Shown here: one piece after another, positions 52,961 through 61,540 of the stretch
Layout of the letters: the number at the start of each line of letters is the position of its first letter
How positions within the stretch are numbered: the stretch's first letter is position 1
DNA from: Collinsella aerofaciens
GTDB lineage: Bacteria; Actinomycetota; Coriobacteriia; Coriobacteriales; Coriobacteriaceae
Assembly: GCA_008680965.1 (NCBI GenBank)
Contig: NAKE01000001.1
Span: 1-64,000, forward strand
Direction of reading: 5' to 3'
DNA: 64,000 bases
Made by a program: the position numbers and the translations under genes
Notes under the pieces: generated by a model
The model's database searches: none
Told to the model about the DNA's origin: nothing
The model's input: the letters and a program-made list of their open reading frames with translations, nothing else

Positions 52961-53126
52961 CGCCGACGTTTTGGCAACGTCAGCGAGCGCCCGTCATTTG
53001 AGCCAAGGTGCCGTGAAATGAAAAGGCGCTGACCTTCTGGTCGCGCCTTTGAAATTGAACGGCAGATTGGCCAAATGCCGGGCGCGCAGCGTCGAGCCGT
53101 TACGCCGTTCGGTAGAACGGCGTAAC
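52961..53126. repeat. Structured intergenic repeat, family A (copy 3)
   Basis: It has CGCCGACGTT..AACGTCAGCG hairpin (52961-52986), outer stem GCGCCCGTCATTTGAGCC / GGCCAAATGCCGGGCGC, loop strands CAAGGTG and CAGATTG, a 4-bp inner stem CCGT/ACGG, a central hairpin AAAGGCG..CGCCTTT, then GCAGCGTCGAG and GTTACGCCGTT / AACGGCGTAAC that abuts the SIS stop codon. Architecture matches copy 2 while nearly every stem sequence is different. Confidence 0.8.
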
Positions 53127-54118
53127 TAGTAGTCCAGCTTCCACATGTAGCGGCGCGTCATGTAGTCCTTGTGGGTGACGGCGGAGAGCGCACGCATGTA
53201 GACGTTGTTGAGGATCGGGGCAAAGATCAGGTGGTTGAAGTACTCGCTCACGCTGTCCTTGATGTCGTTGAGGCCGAGCTCCTTGGCGTCGAGCTGGTAG
53301 ACGCGCTCACCACCGTACTGGTTGACAAAGCGGATGCCGCGCTCGTCGTTACAGCGGCTGCGGCCGACGCTGATGAGCTGGAACAGCGAGGTGCGCTTGT
53401 CCAGGATCTCGAAGGGGCCGTGGAAGAAGTCGCAGGTGTTGATGGTGCAGGAGTCGATCTGCAGCATCTCCTGCACGTTGCAGATGCTAAAGACGTAGGC
53501 GGCACCAAAGAGCGGGCCCTGAGCCATAACGTTGATGCAGGGCTTGTCGGCGTTTTGCTCGGCCCACTTGGCTGCGAGCGGACGGGTGTACTCGACGGCC
53601 TTGCGATAGATGGGGTCGACCAGGTCGAAGGCGGCCATAGCGGTCTCGTACTCGGCATAGCCCTCGGTCTGCTGCGTGAGCTCCATGGCGATCATGGTCA
53701 CGACGGCGGAGTTGGTGCGGCCCATGCAGGACTCGTCGACGGCCAGGCTGTCGTACTGAATCTTGTAGTCGCAGACCTCGGTGAGGGCGGACTCGTCAAC
53801 ATAGATGGCGATGGTGCTGGCGCCGTGGTTCTTGGCGACCTGGGCGGCGACGATGGTCTCCTTGGTGCCGCGCATGGACACGACGACGGCCAGGGTGTTC
53901 TCGTTGACGTAGGCAGGCGTGGCGTGCACGAACTCGTTGCTGGTGTAGCTGGAGCTCACGACCTGCGTGGCCTCGTGCTCCATAAAGTACTGGGCAGGAT
54001 AGTTGCCGCCGTTGGATCCACCGGCGCCAATCCACACGACGCGCTTGATGCCGTCCTTGTCTGCCTTGTCAGCCAAAACCTGGGAGACGACGTCCTTAAC
54101 CTGTTCCTGAGTAGTCAT
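53126..54118 (-). CDS. SIS-domain protein, deglycase-like (cluster 4)
   Basis: A 330-aa SIS protein: VWIGAGGSNGGNYPAQYFM, VSMRGTKETIVAAQVAKNHG, then VMAQGPLFGAAYVFSICNV. The deglycase motif is altered: NTCDFFHGPFEILDK (C-D-F-F-H-G-P), and the C-terminus is RRYMWKLDY. Key SIS serines differ from cluster 1-3 proteins (GGSN and MRGT in place of GGS and SGNT), so specificity probably differs. It is divergent from a GntR gene with a 205-bp shared regulatory region. No PTS genes adjoin. Confidence 0.83.
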   Translation of the reverse strand: MTTQEQVKDVVSQVLADKADKDGIKRVVWIGAGGSNGGNYPAQYFMEHEATQVVSSSYTSNEFVHATPAYVNENTLAVVVSMRGTKETIVAAQVAKNHGASTIAIYVDESALTEVCDYKIQYDSLAVDESCMGRTNSAVVTMIAMELTQQTEGYAEYETAMAAFDLVDPIYRKAVEYTRPLAAKWAEQNADKPCINVMAQGPLFGAAYVFSICNVQEMLQIDSCTINTCDFFHGPFEILDKRTSLFQLISVGRSRCNDERGIRFVNQYGGERVYQLDAKELGLNDIKDSVSEYFNHLIFAPILNNVYMRALSAVTHKDYMTRRYMWKLDY

Positions 54119-54159
54119 CGTGCATCAGCCTTTCTTCTCGTTTGATGCTCTTGACGGCA

Positions 54160-54318
54160 TACAAGTTACATATATGTTTTAACGATGTCGACTAGTTGTA
54201 TGCTATATTTGTCTTAGATTTTTGACTGATACAGTTTATGAAAACTGTTTACCAGCGGTTTTGTTGTTATATTGGATACATGCTTGATTAAGCAAGCATA
54301 CAGGTTAGATACAGGTTG
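54160..54318. promoter_or_regulatory. Divergent control region with GATACA/GCATACA motifs
   Basis: In the AT-rich gap between the SIS and GntR genes, GCATACAA (54161) and TTGTATGC (about 54206) form an inverted pair. GATACA-like units recur at 54228, 54276, 54294 (CATACA) and 54312. These are candidate half-sites of the adjacent GntR protein controlling both genes. Exact promoters are not resolved. Confidence 0.45.
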
Positions 54319-54323
54319 ATCGC

Positions 54324-55046
54324 ATGAGCGCTTCGTCTAAAAAGAAACTGACCCAATACGAGCGTCTGGCGGCCACACTTCGCGACCGCATCGCCGCCGG
54401 CACCTACGCACGCGAGGACAAGCTGCCGTCCGAGATGGAACTCATGGACGAATCGGGGCTGTCGCGCAGCACCGTGCGCCATGCCCTTAAGGTGCTCGTT
54501 GATGAGGGTCTGGTTCGAACCGAGCGCGGGCGCGGCGCCTTTGTGGCCGACACGCCGGCGCTCCACGAGAACAACCTGGTGTTTTCGAGCTATACGGCGC
54601 AGGTCCAGGGTCAGGGCATGAAGCCCACCACGCGCACGGTGGACTCGGGCTTTACCAAGGCGGGCGGCAGCATAGCTAAGTTCTTCGATGCCGCCGCGGG
54701 CAGCAAGCTCGTCAAACTTGTCCGCCTGCGTTATCTGGACGATGCGCCACTGTGTCTGGAGACTACTTATCTACCACCGAGCTTTGAAGCACTCATCGAT
54801 CGCGATATCAATGGTTCGCTCTACGCGACGCTGCGCCAAGAATTCCATCGCGCGCCGGCACAGGGGCATAAGACCTTTGAGGTGTGCTACGCCTCGCAAA
54901 ACGAGGCGTTTTTGCTCAACGTCAAGCACGGGCAGGCGCTGATCCTGATCACCGACTACGTCTACGACACCGACGGCCGCCCGCTCCATGTCTCCAAGCG
55001 CATCCAGCGCACCGACCGCGCCAAATACACCGAGCCCATCGGCTAA
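54324..55046 (+). CDS. GntR-family regulator with UTRA domain (cluster 4)
   Basis: A 240-aa regulator. HTH EDKLPSEMELMDESGLSRSTVRHALKVLVDEGLVRTERGRGAFV, followed by UTRA with VDSGFTKAGGSIAKFFDAAAGSKLVKLVRLRYLDDAPLCLETTYLP. It is divergent from the SIS gene. Its ribosome site (AGGTTGA) is weak, which suits a low-level repressor. It is followed by a hairpin of the CCTGCCA family shared with the convergent acetyltransferase gene. Confidence 0.9.
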   Translation: MSASSKKKLTQYERLAATLRDRIAAGTYAREDKLPSEMELMDESGLSRSTVRHALKVLVDEGLVRTERGRGAFVADTPALHENNLVFSSYTAQVQGQGMKPTTRTVDSGFTKAGGSIAKFFDAAAGSKLVKLVRLRYLDDAPLCLETTYLPPSFEALIDRDINGSLYATLRQEFHRAPAQGHKTFEVCYASQNEAFLLNVKHGQALILITDYVYDTDGRPLHVSKRIQRTDRAKYTEPIG

Positions 55047-55082
55047 CCTGCCAAAATAAACCTGTCCCTAAATGGTAGGTTT
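55044..55082. repeat. CCTGCCA hairpin
   Basis: AACCTGCCA ... TGGTAGGTT encloses AAATAAACCTGTCCCTAAA. It matches the hairpin at 35850-35890 except for a few substitutions. It sits between two convergent genes and can serve as a bidirectional end signal. Confidence 0.7.
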
Positions 55083-55658
55083 GGGGAGGTCGGGGAACCA
55101 GGTTGGCTTAGGTTGGTTAGGGACGCGCTCGGCTAGGACCAACTCCATCCAGCACATGTCGTACCAGCGGCCGAACTTTTGGGCGCAGCGGTCAAAGGCG
55201 CCCACCAGGCGGTAGCCCATATGGGCATGGAAATCCTGACTGTTGTGCGTCAGATACTCGTCGTCCTTGTCGTGCGGCACGGCAATGAGCGCGCACATGT
55301 TGGTGATGCCCATCGCGATCAGGCATTGCTTGAGCGCGTCATGCAGCTTGCGGCCCAGCCCGCCGTGGCGCGCGTCGCGCGCCAGGTAGATCGATGTTTC
55401 GACCGACCAGTCGTATGCTTCGCGGCTGTTGAGCGAACTCACATAGGCATAGCCTACCGGACGCCCGTCCAGCTCCATCACCAAATACGGGTAGCGCTTG
55501 AGCGTACGCTCGATGCGCCCGGCGAACTCCTCAACGCTCGGCACCTCGTATTCGCAGGTAATCGCCGTCTGGCGCACATATGGCTCATAGATGGCAAGCA
55601 ACGCCGGCGCGTCTTCGGGCGTCGCTAGGCGAATCGTTGGCTCGGACATCTCGGTCAT
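55068..55658 (-). CDS. GNAT-family N-acetyltransferase
   Basis: A 196-aa acetyltransferase of the phosphinothricin/methionine-sulfoximine acetyltransferase-like group. It has IRLATPEDAPALLAIYEPYVRQTAITCEYEVPS at the N-terminus, the acetyl-CoA-binding loop DARHGGLGRKLHDALKQCL and a GYRLVGAFDRCAQKFGRWYDMCWMEL C-terminal part. The typical R/Q-x-x-G-x-G/A loop is present as RHGGLG. Start ATG 55658 has GGGGAAGGG upstream. Acceptor substrate unknown. Confidence 0.85.
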   Translation of the reverse strand: MTEMSEPTIRLATPEDAPALLAIYEPYVRQTAITCEYEVPSVEEFAGRIERTLKRYPYLVMELDGRPVGYAYVSSLNSREAYDWSVETSIYLARDARHGGLGRKLHDALKQCLIAMGITNMCALIAVPHDKDDEYLTHNSQDFHAHMGYRLVGAFDRCAQKFGRWYDMCWMELVLAERVPNQPKPTWFPDLPKPTI

Positions 55659-55676
55659 ACAACCCTTCCCCAAAAG

Positions 55677-55718
55677 CAAAGGCCACCCTGCGCCAAACCC
55701 AGCGCAAGGCGGCCCCTC
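55677..55718 (-). terminator. Terminator after threonine aldolase
   Basis: On the minus strand GGCCGCCTTGCGC ... GGCGCAGGGTGGCC is followed by TTTGCTTTT. Some mismatches occur in the stem. Confidence 0.7.
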
Positions 55719-55732
55719 GTCATTACATCAGG

Positions 55733-56758
55733 CTACAGGACAGCCGCCAGCGCGTCGATGTCCTCCTGCGTCGTGGCCCAGCTGGTGCAAAAGCGCACCA
55801 CCGTGTGGGTCTCGTCGTACTTTTCCCAGTACTCGATCGAGGCATGCTCGCGAATGCGGGCCATGTCCTCGTTGGGCAGAATCACAAACTGCTGGTTTGT
55901 GGGCGTCTCCAAAAAGAACTGGTAACCGCGCTCGTGCAGCACGCGACGCAGCGCCTGAGCGGTCTCAATCGCCTGGCGACCAATCTCAAAATACAGGCCA
56001 TCGGTAAAAAGAGCCTCGAACTGCACACCCGTCAGACGGCCCTTGGCAAGCAGTGCGCCATGCTGCTTAATGCGCGGAATGGGATGTGCCGGGGCATGCA
56101 TGCCGCAAAACACCACGGCCTCGCCGCAAAGCGCGCCGCACTTGGTGCCGCCAATGTAGAACACGTCACACAGCTGCGCCAGCTCGGGCAGGGTAATGTC
56201 GCACTCATCGGCCGCCAGCGCATAGGCCAGGCGGGCGCCATCCACAAACAGCGGAATCTCGCGCTTCTGGCACACCGCATGAATCGCCGCGAGCTCGGCC
56301 TTGGAGTACAGCGTGCCGTACTCGGTCGATAGGCTCACGTACACGGCACCCGGAAACACCGTGTGTTCGTAGCTCTCGTTTTCGTAGAACACCTGGATAT
56401 AGTTCTCGAGGTCCTCGGCGTGCATCTTGCCCTCGTAGCCGGGGATGGTGAGTACCTTGTGGCCGCCAAACTCGATGGCACCAGCCTCGTGGCAGGCGAC
56501 GTGGCCGGTCTCGGCGGCAACGACGCCCTCGTAGGGCGCGAGCAGCATGTCGATCACCGTCGCGTTGGCCTGTGTGCCGCCTACCAGGAAAAACACGTCG
56601 GCATCGGGCGCCTGGCAGGCCTCACGGATAAGCTGCTTGGCACGCTCGGTGTGTGCATCGGTACCGTAGCCGGGCTGCGGCTCCATATTGGTGTCGACGA
56701 GCGCTTGCAGCACTGCCGGATGTGCGCCGTGAGAATAATCGTTGTTAAACGCGAGCAT
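55733..56758 (-). CDS. Low-specificity L-threonine aldolase
   Basis: A 341-aa PLP enzyme that splits threonine into glycine and acetaldehyde. It opens FNNDYSHGAHPAVLQAL, has GGTQANATVI for cofactor phosphate, DGARLAYAL for the PLP-ring Asp and the lysine in FYIGGTKCGALCGE. Length fits the family (330-350). ATG 56758 is preceded by GAGAGGA. It is downstream of the PAP2 gene with 45 bp spacing on the same strand, perhaps cotranscribed. Confidence 0.92.
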   Translation of the reverse strand: MLAFNNDYSHGAHPAVLQALVDTNMEPQPGYGTDAHTERAKQLIREACQAPDADVFFLVGGTQANATVIDMLLAPYEGVVAAETGHVACHEAGAIEFGGHKVLTIPGYEGKMHAEDLENYIQVFYENESYEHTVFPGAVYVSLSTEYGTLYSKAELAAIHAVCQKREIPLFVDGARLAYALAADECDITLPELAQLCDVFYIGGTKCGALCGEAVVFCGMHAPAHPIPRIKQHGALLAKGRLTGVQFEALFTDGLYFEIGRQAIETAQALRRVLHERGYQFFLETPTNQQFVILPNEDMARIREHASIEYWEKYDETHTVVRFCTSWATTQEDIDALAAVL

Positions 56759-56803
56759 GGCAATCCTCTCTTACCGGGTATCGGCCAGATGATTCAGATG
56801 GGG

Positions 56804-57667
56804 CTATTGTACGCCGCCCGGATAAGCAATGCGCGCGGCAAGACACTCGAGCGCCAGCACCAGGGCAAAGCCGCAGCTCACGTCACTCAAAAAATGCGCT
56901 CCGATCACGATACGGCCAAAGGCGACAAGCGCCGCGACCACAGCGGCGACCCAAAAGACCACGCGGCGGCGCGACGGCTTTTCCTTAAAGGTCGCCGCGG
57001 GAAGCCCGGCGAGCATAAGGCCGATCGCCGCGTGCGCGGTGTGCCCGCTCGCGAACGACTTAAAGCCGTCCTTGATCACGCCGGCGGCGATGTAGGCCCA
57101 CTTGTCGGGGTTGCCGATCACCCACCACGGCTGAAAATTAAGCCCCGGCGTGACCTCGATCACGCGCATGCGCGGGCGCGACCACAGCGGCTTGACGATC
57201 ACGTTGAGGATAATGGCCTGAGCGACCCACACGGCAAGCACCATCAACGCCCAGCGCGTGAGCTCGTCGGGGTCGGTCATGCGCGTGAGGCGATAAACGA
57301 CAAGGTTAGCAGCGATGATCAGCACAAACGTCAGCACCAACTGAGCTGCGACGAGTTTGCCGCCGACCCGCAGGGACGAAACGACCTCGTAGCCAGTCAG
57401 GCCGACGTTGACGAGGATGCCGAGCACGGCGAGCCATTTACTCCCCCTGGAGTCGGGGCGCACCGCGCGCACGAGCATAACGCCCGCGATACTCGCCGTC
57501 AGCTCGAACGGCAGCTCGCCGGCGGCCTCGATAAAGCGACCGTACATGCTGCCGATGTTGAACAGCGCGCTCGAGATCTGATAATCGAAGAAGCTGCCCA
57601 CGCCCAGACAAAGGCACAGGACAACCGCGATAATGGCGACGTCTTTCTTATAGATGTATCCGAACAT
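56804..57667 (-). CDS. PAP2-family phosphatase, membrane
   Basis: A 287-aa membrane protein with six or more hydrophobic segments and the three PAP2 motifs: KPLWSRPRMR, SFASGHTAHA and GRIVIGAHFLSDV. Such enzymes dephosphorylate lipid phosphates, for example undecaprenyl pyrophosphate or phosphatidic acid, on the outer face of the membrane. Start ATG 57667 follows AAAGGAAAG. An upstream in-frame stretch is not coding. It is separated from mfd by a palindromic hairpin. Confidence 0.9.
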   Translation of the reverse strand: MFGYIYKKDVAIIAVVLCLCLGVGSFFDYQISSALFNIGSMYGRFIEAAGELPFELTASIAGVMLVRAVRPDSRGSKWLAVLGILVNVGLTGYEVVSSLRVGGKLVAAQLVLTFVLIIAANLVVYRLTRMTDPDELTRWALMVLAVWVAQAIILNVIVKPLWSRPRMRVIEVTPGLNFQPWWVIGNPDKWAYIAAGVIKDGFKSFASGHTAHAAIGLMLAGLPAATFKEKPSRRRVVFWVAAVVAALVAFGRIVIGAHFLSDVSCGFALVLALECLAARIAYPGGVQ

Positions 57668-57696
57668 GCTTTCCTTTCGATCGGGCGTAGTTTTCA

Positions 57697-57735
57697 ACCT
57701 GCGACGTGGCGGAGCAAAGATACCTTTGTCCCGCC
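57697..57735. repeat. Palindrome between mfd and the PAP2 gene
   Basis: GCGACGTGGCGGAGCAAAG and CTTTGTCCCGCCACGCC pair imperfectly around a short ATAC loop. The CAAAG/CTTTG core recalls family B and the 48771 palindrome. It may end mfd transcription. Confidence 0.55.
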
Positions 57736-57749
57736 ACGCCACTTACCTG

Positions 57750-60700
57750 CTATTCGTCGTCGCTGGCACCCAGCTGCTGCAGCAGCATGAGTGCGGCCGC
57801 CACGGGGCCGGCGCCGTCGTTGGCGTCGAGACCGCGGCCCAGGCCGCTGCCCGCACCGGCGCCCGCCTTGTAGGGCACCGACAGCTTGCGGCTCTTGGGA
57901 AAGTTCACCGCACCGTAGCGGGTCTTAAGCTCAAAGGCCACCTTCTTGGGCACGTCGACGCCCAAAAACGTGATGCGCCCACCGCTGAGCGTGACGCTCT
58001 CGAGCCCCAGGCGCTCGCCGCGGATACGGATACGCGCGCGGTTGAACAGGTTGAGTCCCGCCAGCGGCAGCTCACCATGCGCGGCCTCGGTCTCCTCCTG
58101 CACCTCGTCGACACTCTCCAGGTCCTCAGCCGCCGCGAGCTTGCGGTACACGAGCACGCGCTGGTCCACCGCCGGCATGTACTCCTCGGACAAGAAGTAG
58201 TCGGCCGGCAGGTTGATGCCCACGCTCGCCGCCTCCACGCCGGCATCGTCATCGCCGCGCGCCTCGGCCACGGCCTGGCCCAACATCTGCGTAAACAGGT
58301 CAAAGCCCACGCTCGACAGGTTGCCGTGCTGCTCAGCGCCCATCAGCGAACCGGCGCCGCGAATCTCCAGGTCGCGCATGGCGATGCGCATGCCGCTGCC
58401 TAGGTCCTGGAACTCGGACAGTGCGGTCAGGCGCGCCGTGGCCTCCTCGGTAAGCGGCAGCTCGCCCGGGAACATAAAGTACGCGTAGGCCTGCGTGACA
58501 GAACGGCCCACACGGCCCTTGAGCTGGTAAAGCTGTGCCAGACCCAGGCGCTGCGAGTCCTCGATGATGAGCGTGTTGGCGGTCGCGTTGTCGATGCCAC
58601 TCTCCACGATGGTCGTGGCGATGAGCACATCGATCTTTTTGGTCGCGAACTCGATCATCACGTCCTCGACCTCGCGCGGGCTCATCTTGCCGTGCGCCAC
58701 GCCCACGCGCGCCTCGGGCGCGGCCTCGTGCACGCGTGCCACAGCGTCATCGATGGTCTTGACGCGGTTGGACACGTAGTACACCTGTCCGCCGCGACCC
58801 ACCTCCAGGCGAATCGCCGCGCTCACCACGTCGGGGTCGTACTCCCCCACGTGCACGATCACGGGGCGGCGCCCAGTCGGCGGCGTGGTGATCAGGCTCA
58901 TATCGCGCACGCCGCTCGTGGCCATCTGCATGGTACGCGGGATGGGCGTGGCCGAAAGCGTGAGCACGTCAATCTGCTCGCGCAGGTTCTTGAGCTGCTC
59001 CTTGTGCTGCACACCAAAGCGCTGCTCTTCGTCGATGATCACCATGCCCAGGTTCTTGGGGTTCACGTCGGCAGAAAGCAGGCGGTGCGTGCCGATCAGC
59101 ACGTCGATCGTGCCCTCGGCAAACGCCTTGAGCGCGCGCTTTTGCTGCGCCGGGGTGCGGAAGCGGCTGAGCACTTCGACCTCGAGGCCAAACGGGGCAA
59201 AGCGCTCAAAGAACGTCTCGTAGTGCTGCTGGGCCAGAATAGTCGTGGGGCAGAGCACCATGACTTGGCGGCCGGAGTCCACGCACTTAAACGCCGCGCG
59301 CAGGGCGACCTCAGTCTTGCCAAAACCCACGTCGCCGCACAGCAGGCGGTCCATGGGCTTGGGCGCCTCCATGTCGGCCTTGATGTCGGCGATAGCCTCC
59401 AGCTGGTCGCGCGTCTCGTCGTAGGGGAAGCTCTCCTCCATCTCAATCTGCTCGGGCGTGTCGGGCGGACAGGCGATACCGGTAATCGACGAGCGGCGCG
59501 TATACAGGTCGACCAGGTCAAACGCCAGCTTTTTGGCATTCTTGCGCGCCTTGTTGGTGGCCCGCGTCCAGTCGGCGGTGTTGAGCCTGGTCAAGCGCGG
59601 TTTATCGCCGTCGGGACCAACGTAGCGCGTAATGCGGTCAACCTGCTCCAGCGGCACGTAGAGCTTGTCGCCATCGGCGTATTCCAGCAAAAAGTAGTCG
59701 CGTTCCTTGCCGCCCACTTCCTGGCGCGCGATCTCGCTAAAGAGCGCGATGCCGTGGGTAGCGTGCACCACATAGTCGCCCGGCTTAAACGGGAAGGTAA
59801 TCTGCGTAATGTCAACCTTGCGGCGGCTGCGCGCGCGGTTGGCATCCATGCGGGCGTTGAGGTCGGCGATCGAGAACACGGCCAAATTGGCGTCGGGCAC
59901 CACCACGCCCTGCGGCAGGGCAGCGTCCACAAAGGTCACGCGCCCGCGCGAGATGGTGGGCACGGCGGCGCCGGCGGCAGCCTGCGCGGCGCCCGCCTCG
60001 AGCGAGCGGGCGTTGAGCGCGTCGGCCTTACGCTCGCGAATGGAAGCATGGGCCTCCTGGCGCGCGGCACGGTCGGCGGAATCCGCCGCTGCCACGCGCA
60101 CACGGTCGCCAATAGCGCCCGCGTTTTCGGGCGCGGCCGTCAGCGACTCCTCAAAGGTAATACCCTCATCGCCAAAGGTGAGCTCCATCGACTCGCGTGC
60201 ACCGCGGTCGGGGATGGCAAACACGCAGGCATAGCGCTTGCCCACGACCTCCTGGATGCGCGTCATAAAGCGATTGTCCGAGCCCGCGATGGCCGGCTGC
60301 TCAATCTTGAGCTCTGCCGTCACCGCACCACCGGCACGAATCAAGCTCACGTAGTTCAAGCGCTGCTGGGCACCAAAGTCGAGCTGCTGGGCGCGCACGT
60401 ACAGACCGTCCAAGCGGTCAATCCCCGCCTCGCCGGCGCGTGCCTCGATATCCTCGTAGGCGCGCAGGCAGTCGTCGAACAGCGAGCGCGGCTCGGACAG
60501 CACCACGAGCGCCTGGCCGCTCACATGCGACAGCGGGCTCACGGTCTGGCCGTACATCACCGGCAAAAAGCGGTCGAGCTCGGGCGTGACGATGCGTGCA
60601 TCCACCATCTCGAGCAGCGCCGCCAGCTTACTGTCGTCCTGGCTGGCGCGGTAGAGCGCCACGTGCATGTTGTGAACGGCCTCGTCGGTGAGCGCCAGCT

Positions 60701-61382
60701 CGCGGCAGGGGAAGATTTCGATGCTGTCCTCGTTGCCGATGGTCTGCCCCGTGGAACTCACCATGCGGCGGATGCGATCAATCTCGTCGCCGAAGAACTC
60801 AATGCGCACGGGTGCCTTCTCCTGCGCGGGGAACACCTCGACGGTATCACCGTGCACGCGGAACAGGCCGGGCGCGTCGGCGGCACCGGCATTGGTATAG
60901 CCCATGCCCACCAGGCGCTGCGGCACCTCGTCAAAAGGGATCTCCTCGCCCACCGCAAAGGTCGTGGACTCCCAGTAGCGGCTCTCGACTGGCGGCACGC
61001 AACGCAGCAACGCGCGGGCCGAGGCAACCATAATGCAGTTGTCACCGCGCACGATGCGTCCCAGGGCCTCGCAGCGCTGCGCCACCACGGCATCGTCGGG
61101 CGCCTGCTCGCGCCACGGGTAGTCCTTGCGCTCGGGAAAGCGGCACACGTGCGCCAGGCCCACATAGGCGGCCAGGCTGCGCGCGGCGCGATCGGCAGCG
61201 TCCTCGCCGCTCACGATATAGACCGTGGGACGCGGACGGCGCGCAAACTGGGCGGCCGCCATAAGCGTGCGACCCGACTGCGACACGGCCAACGTCACGT
61301 CCTCGCCGGCATCGAGTCCGGCCTCGACGGTCTGCAGTGCCTCGGCAGTGTAGAGCTGCGCGGCTATACGGTGAATGAGCAT
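57750..61382 (-). CDS. mfd: Transcription-repair coupling factor
   Basis: The 1,210-aa ATPase that removes stalled RNA polymerase at DNA damage and recruits UvrA. UvrB-homology region at the N-terminus (FPERKDYPWREQAPDD), the RNA-polymerase-interacting domain FPFKPGDYVVHATHGIALF and VPLEQVDRITRYVG, the translocase motifs GDVGFGKTEVALRAAF (Walker A) and IIDEEQRFGVQHKEQLK (DEEQ), and a C-terminal TRCF domain. ATG 61382 (MLIHRIAAQLY) has GGAGGA 6 bases upstream. The family length is about 1,150; no domain is missing. Confidence 0.96.
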   Translation of the reverse strand: MLIHRIAAQLYTAEALQTVEAGLDAGEDVTLAVSQSGRTLMAAAQFARRPRPTVYIVSGEDAADRAARSLAAYVGLAHVCRFPERKDYPWREQAPDDAVVAQRCEALGRIVRGDNCIMVASARALLRCVPPVESRYWESTTFAVGEEIPFDEVPQRLVGMGYTNAGAADAPGLFRVHGDTVEVFPAQEKAPVRIEFFGDEIDRIRRMVSSTGQTIGNEDSIEIFPCRELALTDEAVHNMHVALYRASQDDSKLAALLEMVDARIVTPELDRFLPVMYGQTVSPLSHVSGQALVVLSEPRSLFDDCLRAYEDIEARAGEAGIDRLDGLYVRAQQLDFGAQQRLNYVSLIRAGGAVTAELKIEQPAIAGSDNRFMTRIQEVVGKRYACVFAIPDRGARESMELTFGDEGITFEESLTAAPENAGAIGDRVRVAAADSADRAARQEAHASIRERKADALNARSLEAGAAQAAAGAAVPTISRGRVTFVDAALPQGVVVPDANLAVFSIADLNARMDANRARSRRKVDITQITFPFKPGDYVVHATHGIALFSEIARQEVGGKERDYFLLEYADGDKLYVPLEQVDRITRYVGPDGDKPRLTRLNTADWTRATNKARKNAKKLAFDLVDLYTRRSSITGIACPPDTPEQIEMEESFPYDETRDQLEAIADIKADMEAPKPMDRLLCGDVGFGKTEVALRAAFKCVDSGRQVMVLCPTTILAQQHYETFFERFAPFGLEVEVLSRFRTPAQQKRALKAFAEGTIDVLIGTHRLLSADVNPKNLGMVIIDEEQRFGVQHKEQLKNLREQIDVLTLSATPIPRTMQMATSGVRDMSLITTPPTGRRPVIVHVGEYDPDVVSAAIRLEVGRGGQVYYVSNRVKTIDDAVARVHEAAPEARVGVAHGKMSPREVEDVMIEFATKKIDVLIATTIVESGIDNATANTLIIEDSQRLGLAQLYQLKGRVGRSVTQAYAYFMFPGELPLTEEATARLTALSEFQDLGSGMRIAMRDLEIRGAGSLMGAEQHGNLSSVGFDLFTQMLGQAVAEARGDDDAGVEAASVGINLPADYFLSEEYMPAVDQRVLVYRKLAAAEDLESVDEVQEETEAAHGELPLAGLNLFNRARIRIRGERLGLESVTLSGGRITFLGVDVPKKVAFELKTRYGAVNFPKSRKLSVPYKAGAGAGSGLGRGLDANDGAGPVAAALMLLQQLGASDDE

Positions 61383-61402
61383 GCTGTTCCTCCGGCATCG
61401 CA

Positions 61403-61442
61403 ACGCCAAAAGCCCGCCGGGGCAAGCTCGGCGGGTCGTACG
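61403..61442 (-). terminator. Possible terminator after nth
   Basis: AAAAGCCCGCCGGGG and CTCGGCGGGT form a hairpin just before the mfd ribosome site. On the minus strand GCCCGCCGAGC ... CCCCGGCGGGC is followed by TTTTGG. It may separate nth from mfd. Confidence 0.6.
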
Positions 61443-61540
61443 TCAAAGATCATTGTTTGTCATGGTAGCGTATGGAGAGGACTCCTGCTCAAGGGCAAAC
61501 CCGGCCCTGCAAAAAACGCCAGACGAAGATGCATTCCGCC

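Noticed and set aside
52796..53125. Small gene between EamA and SIS
   Set aside because: The interval is made of a perfect palindrome and a family A repeat; no frame has a start with ribosome site.
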